The notes beneath the pieces were generated by a model. The model saw nothing but the letters and a program-made list of their open reading frames with translations, searched no databases and was not told where the DNA came from. A stretch of DNA of 18,219 nucleotides, taken from Spirochaetales bacterium. GTDB taxonomy: Bacteria; Spirochaetota; Spirochaetia; Sphaerochaetales; Sphaerochaetaceae. Positions within the stretch are counted from its first letter, which is position 1. Each line of letters starts with the position of its first letter. Positions 15,535-18,219 of the stretch are shown piece by piece. The translations under genes were made by a program, and so were the position numbers. The stretch is taken from positions 1-18,219 of the forward strand of contig JALFRH010000007.1 of the NCBI GenBank assembly GCA_022785155.1, in the 5' to 3' direction.

Positions 15535-15987
15535 ATGAACTACAGTTTCCTTATTTACATTGGTATGGCATGTGCTCTCTGCATTTCAGCAGTTGGCTCT
15601 GGTTTCGGCGCAGGAATGGCATCATTGGCATCTGTCGGTGGATGGAAGAAGTGTTATGCAAACGGAAAGCAGGATCCTTTTATTCTTGTTGGTTTTGCAG
15701 GTGCTCCTCTTACACAGATCATCTATGGCTTCCTTCTTATGAACTTCATCTCTGCAAAGCTTGCTGATCCTAGTCTTGGAAATGGCATCCTTTCCCTTGC
15801 TGTAGGTGTTCTCGCTGGCTGTGTCATCGGTCTCTCAGCTTTCTTCCAGGGTAAGGTAGCTGCTTCAGCTGCAGATGCTCTTGCTGAAACAGGTAAGGGT
15901 ACTGCAAAGTACTTCATCGTAATCGGTATCGTTGAAACAGTAGCTCTCTTCACACTTGTGTTCGGAATGCTTCTTCTCAACAAATAA
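15535..15987 (+). CDS. atpK: V-type ATP synthase subunit K (proteolipid ring)
   Basis: The 150-residue protein has four membrane helices arranged as two hairpins, the V-type double form. Only the second hairpin carries the ion-binding carboxylate: Glu134 in IVETVALF. The first hairpin has PLTQIIYG (Thr60, Gln61, Tyr64) and the third helix has Gln105 in FFQGKVAA. These match Thr64, Gln65, Tyr68, Gln110 and Glu139, the residues around bound sodium in Enterococcus hirae NtpK. The ring is therefore predicted to bind Na+. A Shine-Dalgarno sequence (AGGAG) precedes the ATG. It is the last gene of the operon, with a strong terminator about 20 nt after the stop. Confidence 0.97.
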   Translation: MNYSFLIYIGMACALCISAVGSGFGAGMASLASVGGWKKCYANGKQDPFILVGFAGAPLTQIIYGFLLMNFISAKLADPSLGNGILSLAVGVLAGCVIGLSAFFQGKVAASAADALAETGKGTAKYFIVIGIVETVALFTLVFGMLLLNK

Positions 15988-16005
15988 TGGAGATCAACTC
16001 TTTTT

Positions 16006-16030
16006 GGGGCACTTCGGTGCCCTCTTTTGT
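16006..16030 (+). terminator. Rho-independent terminator of the V-ATPase operon
   Basis: GGGCAC (16007-16012) pairs with GTGCCC (16017-16022) around a TTCG tetraloop, extended by one G-U pair and followed by CTTTTGTTTT. It lies about 20 nt after the atpK stop. Confidence 0.9.
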
Positions 16031-16071
16031 TTTATATATGAAAAATATGAACCTTGGGACATATATTGTCA

Positions 16072-16077
16072 TATAAT
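16072..16077 (+). promoter_or_regulatory. -10 box upstream of the VOC gene
   Basis: A consensus TATAAT lies 17 nt before the VOC-gene ATG, after the V-ATPase terminator. No good -35 is visible at 16-18 bp. The short leader contains GGAGAG at 16084-16089 as ribosome-binding site. Confidence 0.5.
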
Positions 16078-16093
16078 CTTGATGGAGAGATAA

Positions 16094-16546
16094 ATGCAGC
16101 TAGTACATTCCGTCATCAAAGTCACTGATATCAAGTTTTCCCGTCAATGGTACTCATCACTATTGTTCGAAGATATATCTCAAAGCGGCGACGGGTGGTG
16201 CTCCTGGAGGAGTGGAGTGACAATTGTATCAAAAGAAAAATGGAACAAATCTTTCTCCCTTCTTCCTGATGACCAGAGCCCAACCTGCATTTCTTTGGTA
16301 TTTGAAGTACCTTCCTTCGATAGGTTTTTACATATTCTATCAATCAGAGATGATAGGGCCTCGATTATTGCAGGGGAAGGTAGCTATGGAGGGAGAAGAT
16401 ACATTAAGCTTCTGGACCCTGATATGAACATCGTGGTTGTTTTGGAAAGTGGTTTTGATTATGCATATTTTTCAGATGGAGAAAGGAATGTGGTCAATAA
16501 TCCCGGGGAAATCATGGGAATGGAATCATTTCAAAAGAAAAAGTGA
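16094..16546 (+). CDS. VOC-superfamily (glyoxalase/bleomycin-resistance fold) protein
   Basis: The 150-residue product shows the paired beta-alpha-beta-beta-beta layout of the vicinal oxygen chelate fold. It starts HSVIKVTDIKFSRQWYSSLL, and its second half contains YGGRRYIKLLDPDMNIVVVLE, matching the usual DPDGN-like turn. Candidate metal ligands are His5, Glu71 and Glu118, though one of the usual four is not obvious. Members act as glyoxalases, dioxygenases or antibiotic-binding proteins. Nothing here picks one of these. A 30-residue charged tail follows the fold. It heads a small cluster with the YhcH-like gene and ispG. Confidence 0.75.
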   Translation: MQLVHSVIKVTDIKFSRQWYSSLLFEDISQSGDGWCSWRSGVTIVSKEKWNKSFSLLPDDQSPTCISLVFEVPSFDRFLHILSIRDDRASIIAGEGSYGGRRYIKLLDPDMNIVVVLESGFDYAYFSDGERNVVNNPGEIMGMESFQKKK

Positions 16547-16569
16547 TATCCTCATATCCTTCAATTTGA

Positions 16570-16575
16570 TAGAAT
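16570..16575 (+). promoter_or_regulatory. Extended -10 box immediately before the YhcH-like gene
   Basis: TAGAAT preceded by TGA (16567-16569) forms an extended -10 element whose end lies 6 nt before ATG 16582. Transcription would start at the A of the start codon. No Shine-Dalgarno sequence is present. Confidence 0.45.
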
Positions 16576-16581
16576 CTTCTT

Positions 16582-16893
16582 ATGGTCAAAGATAAACTTG
16601 AAAACCTTGGTAAATATATAGCTTTGGATGAAAGAATAAAGAGCATCAATTCTTTTCGTGTTGAAAAGAATCGTGAATATACCGGCTTCTCTGTAGATAA
16701 GGAAGCCACAAACATCTTTGTGGTAGTAAAGGGCAAGGCCAATGCCGCCACTGGTTGGAGAGATAATAGGGAGAATAGGGAAGTAACAGGGGTCATAACC
16801 CTTGATGAGGGGGATTTCGTCCTTTATCTTCCAGGTGAACCCTTTGCTTTGAATACAGTCGAGGGAACAATTGAACATAGGAGACTAAAATGA
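16582..16893 (+). CDS. Shortened YhcH/YjgK/YiaL (DUF386)-like protein
   Basis: The 103-residue product begins DKLENLGKYIAL and ends with a LDEGDFVLYLPGEPFAL strand pair. These resemble the first and last parts of the YhcH/YiaL cupin-like family, associated with sugar-acid and sialic-acid use. Typical members have about 150 residues and a central Glu/His metal-site block that I cannot find here, so this looks like an internally shortened, divergent member. An in-frame TAG 12 nt upstream fixes the ATG. It has no Shine-Dalgarno sequence and a possible leaderless promoter. Its stop overlaps the ispG start as ATGA, so ispG translation may depend on it. The family call is tentative. Confidence 0.6.
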   Translation: MVKDKLENLGKYIALDERIKSINSFRVEKNREYTGFSVDKEATNIFVVVKGKANAATGWRDNRENREVTGVITLDEGDFVLYLPGEPFALNTVEGTIEHRRLK

Positions 16894-17933
16894 ATTCCAA
16901 ACTAAAGGCAATTGTCAGGAATACAGTTATCGGTGGAAATGAACCTATAAAAGTCCAGACAATGTATGATGATAAGATTTCTGATATAAACCCTGAGATT
17001 GTTGTTGGAAAAATAAACGACCTGTCTCTTATGGGCTGCGATCTCATTCGTTTCAGCTATGTCTCCTCCATGGACGGAGAAAACTTCAGATATATTACAT
17101 CCCATTCCCCCATCCCTGTGGTTGCAGATATCCATTTTGATTATCGCCTTGCCTTGGAGGCTATGGATAATGGGGCCGATAAAATCAGAATCAATCCTGG
17201 AAATATCGGGGATAAATGGAAGACGAAGATGGTTGTAGAAAAAGCCAGAGATATGGGAAAAGCCATTAGAATCGGGCTCAATACAGGATCTCTTCCTAAA
17301 CATGGAAAAAATGACGATGTAGTGGAGTTGATGGTAAATACAGCTCTCGAATACATCTCAGACTTCGAAGCATGGAACTTTAATAATATTGTAGTTTCAC
17401 TTAAGAGTAGTGATATAGATAATACTATGAGGGCGGCCAGACTTTTTAATGAGAAAAGCGGCTATCCATTTCATTTAGGTGTAACTGAAGCCGGTAATGC
17501 TATAACAAGTGCTGTCCGTTCCACTTGGGCACTTGGCAACCTCCTTAAAGAAGGAATTGGAGATACAATAAGAGTCTCCATAAACGGCAGTATCGAAGAC
17601 GAAGTGCTATGTGCCAATGAAATACTTAGGACCCTGGGATTGAAGAAGGGAGGAGTAAGAATCGTGGCATGCCCTAGATGCGGCCGCCATACCTTCGATA
17701 GCCATGGATTTTTAAATGAAATACAGCATAGACTTTTGACTCTTAATAAAGATATTACCGTAGCTGTCATGGGATGTTCTGTAAACGGCCCGGGAGAAGC
17801 ACATGGAGCAGATTTTGCAGTCTGTGGAAATGGAAGAAAAATCTTCGTATACAGCCACGGCTCCTTAGTGTCTTCACTTTCTAGTAAAGAAGAAGCTGAA
17901 AAGGAGCTCTTCAGGCTTATTGAAGAAGAATAA
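16890..17933 (+). CDS. ispG: 4-hydroxy-3-methylbut-2-enyl diphosphate synthase
   Basis: The 347-residue iron-sulphur enzyme reduces MEcPP to HMBPP in the MEP isoprenoid pathway. The N-terminal TIM barrel carries IGGNEPIKVQTM (14-25) and ADKIRINPGNIG (96-107). The C-terminal domain binds a 4Fe-4S cluster through Cys261, Cys264 and Cys296, with Glu303 in NGPGE. Spacing is identical to E. coli Cys270/273/305/Glu312. Length is that of the short bacterial type without the extra plant/chlamydial domain. The usual SMT after VQ is TMY here. AGGAG precedes the ATG, which overlaps the upstream stop by 4 nt. The AT-rich stretch after the gene shows no strong terminator. Confidence 0.96.
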   Translation: MNSKLKAIVRNTVIGGNEPIKVQTMYDDKISDINPEIVVGKINDLSLMGCDLIRFSYVSSMDGENFRYITSHSPIPVVADIHFDYRLALEAMDNGADKIRINPGNIGDKWKTKMVVEKARDMGKAIRIGLNTGSLPKHGKNDDVVELMVNTALEYISDFEAWNFNNIVVSLKSSDIDNTMRAARLFNEKSGYPFHLGVTEAGNAITSAVRSTWALGNLLKEGIGDTIRVSINGSIEDEVLCANEILRTLGLKKGGVRIVACPRCGRHTFDSHGFLNEIQHRLLTLNKDITVAVMGCSVNGPGEAHGADFAVCGNGRKIFVYSHGSLVSSLSSKEEAEKELFRLIEEE

Positions 17934-18056
17934 TTTGGTATTCTTACTTGTTTCTAGATTTATGGTTTATTTGTAACATATTTGTATAAATGTGTATTTT
18001 ATAATCAAAAAAAAGTGGGGATTATCTATTATTTATTATTCACTCAATGTTGACAC
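17934..18056. other. AT-rich convergent intergenic region
   Basis: This 123-bp stretch separates two converging genes and is very rich in A and T. On the reverse strand CCCCAC followed by eight T residues (18007-18020) looks like a terminator tail. Only a 5-bp stem with a large loop (GAGTG with CACTT) can be drawn. I see no coding potential here. Confidence 0.3.
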
Positions 18057-18219
18057 TTAGGCAGCCCGCTCCATGCTTACCTTGAATGCCGAAATACAGT
18101 GTTCCATAATCTCATTGATTTGTGTTCTGAGTTCGGTTTCGTCCACACCGAATCTCCTGGCAACCTCCGATGCAAACAATGCGCTTATTTCATCGGCCGT
18201 CCTCGACAGGGCCTCTATG
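18057..18219 (-). CDS. C-terminal part of an unrecognised protein (5' end outside window)
   Basis: The reverse strand is open from the window edge to a TAA at 18059-18057, giving 53 residues that end in SMERAA. The fragment is soluble and looks helical, with SEVARRFGVDETELRTQI in the middle. Base composition is higher in G+C than the AT-rich spacer next to it, consistent with coding sequence. The fragment is too short to name a family. Confidence 0.5.
   Translation of the reverse strand, partial: IEALSRTADEISALFASEVARRFGVDETELRTQINEIMEHCISAFKVSMERAA

Noticed and set aside
17926..17945. AAGAAT/ATTCTT inverted repeat at the end of ispG as a terminator
   Set aside because: The stem is six mostly A-T pairs and no T-run follows, so it is too weak to call.
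18050..18055. Perfect TTGACA on the forward strand near the right edge
   Set aside because: No -10 box is found 16-18 bp downstream, and the site borders the 3' end of a reverse gene, so it is probably chance.

Overview
The window reads as chromosome of a spirochaete, most likely from the Sphaerochaetaceae/Treponemataceae side. The main reason is a V-type ATPase operon in the order E - DUF2764 - A - B - D - I - K, which is the layout known from Treponema and Borrelia. Chlamydiae and Bacteroidetes share that order, but clear Shine-Dalgarno sequences at most genes argue against Bacteroidetes. Base composition is moderately AT-rich, arginine is often AGA/AGG, and genes are packed with 1-11 nt overlaps. 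No phage, IS element, CRISPR array or other sign of horizontal transfer was seen.

Layout: (1) 3-540: the tail of an unrecognised gene with its terminator, then a strong sigma70-type promoter and two tRNA genes, Leu(GAG) and Val(TAC), each followed by a terminator-like hairpin. (2) 589-6605: a compact forward operon of a PF06541 membrane protein, a YggS-type PLP protein, a small exported/membrane protein with a TTG start, an RluA-family pseudouridine synthase, RsgA and MutS2. The last three act on rRNA or ribosomes (modification, 30S maturation, ribosome rescue), so the operon is centred on translation. (3) 6574-7437, reverse: an EamA-type transporter whose 3' end overlaps mutS2. (4) 7564-8346: a uridine phosphorylase, then a reverse gene (8356-8664) for a degenerate GIY-YIG-like protein. 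(5) 8889-15987: the V-ATPase operon, ended by a UUCG-loop terminator. (6) 16094-17933: a VOC-family protein, a shortened YhcH/YiaL-like protein and IspG of the MEP isoprenoid pathway. (7) 18057-18219: the C-terminus of an unknown reverse gene.

The V-ATPase set contains the catalytic head (A, B), rotor shaft (D), one peripheral stalk protein (E), the stator membrane subunit (I) and a four-helix proteolipid (K). No recognisable C, F or G/H gene is present. DUF2764 occupies the place where a C subunit might be expected. The proteolipid keeps the residues that bind sodium in the Enterococcus hirae NtpK ring, which suggests Na+ coupling.

The most interesting signals not explained by the gene list are: a perfect intrinsic terminator for the reverse-strand transporter written inside the mutS2 coding sequence; three genes without a Shine-Dalgarno sequence whose -10 boxes lie 6-8 nt before the ATG, implying leaderless mRNAs; a terminator-like hairpin between the two tRNA genes; and the sodium-site signature. 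I did not find a clearly new multi-gene system. The rest is ordinary core genome.
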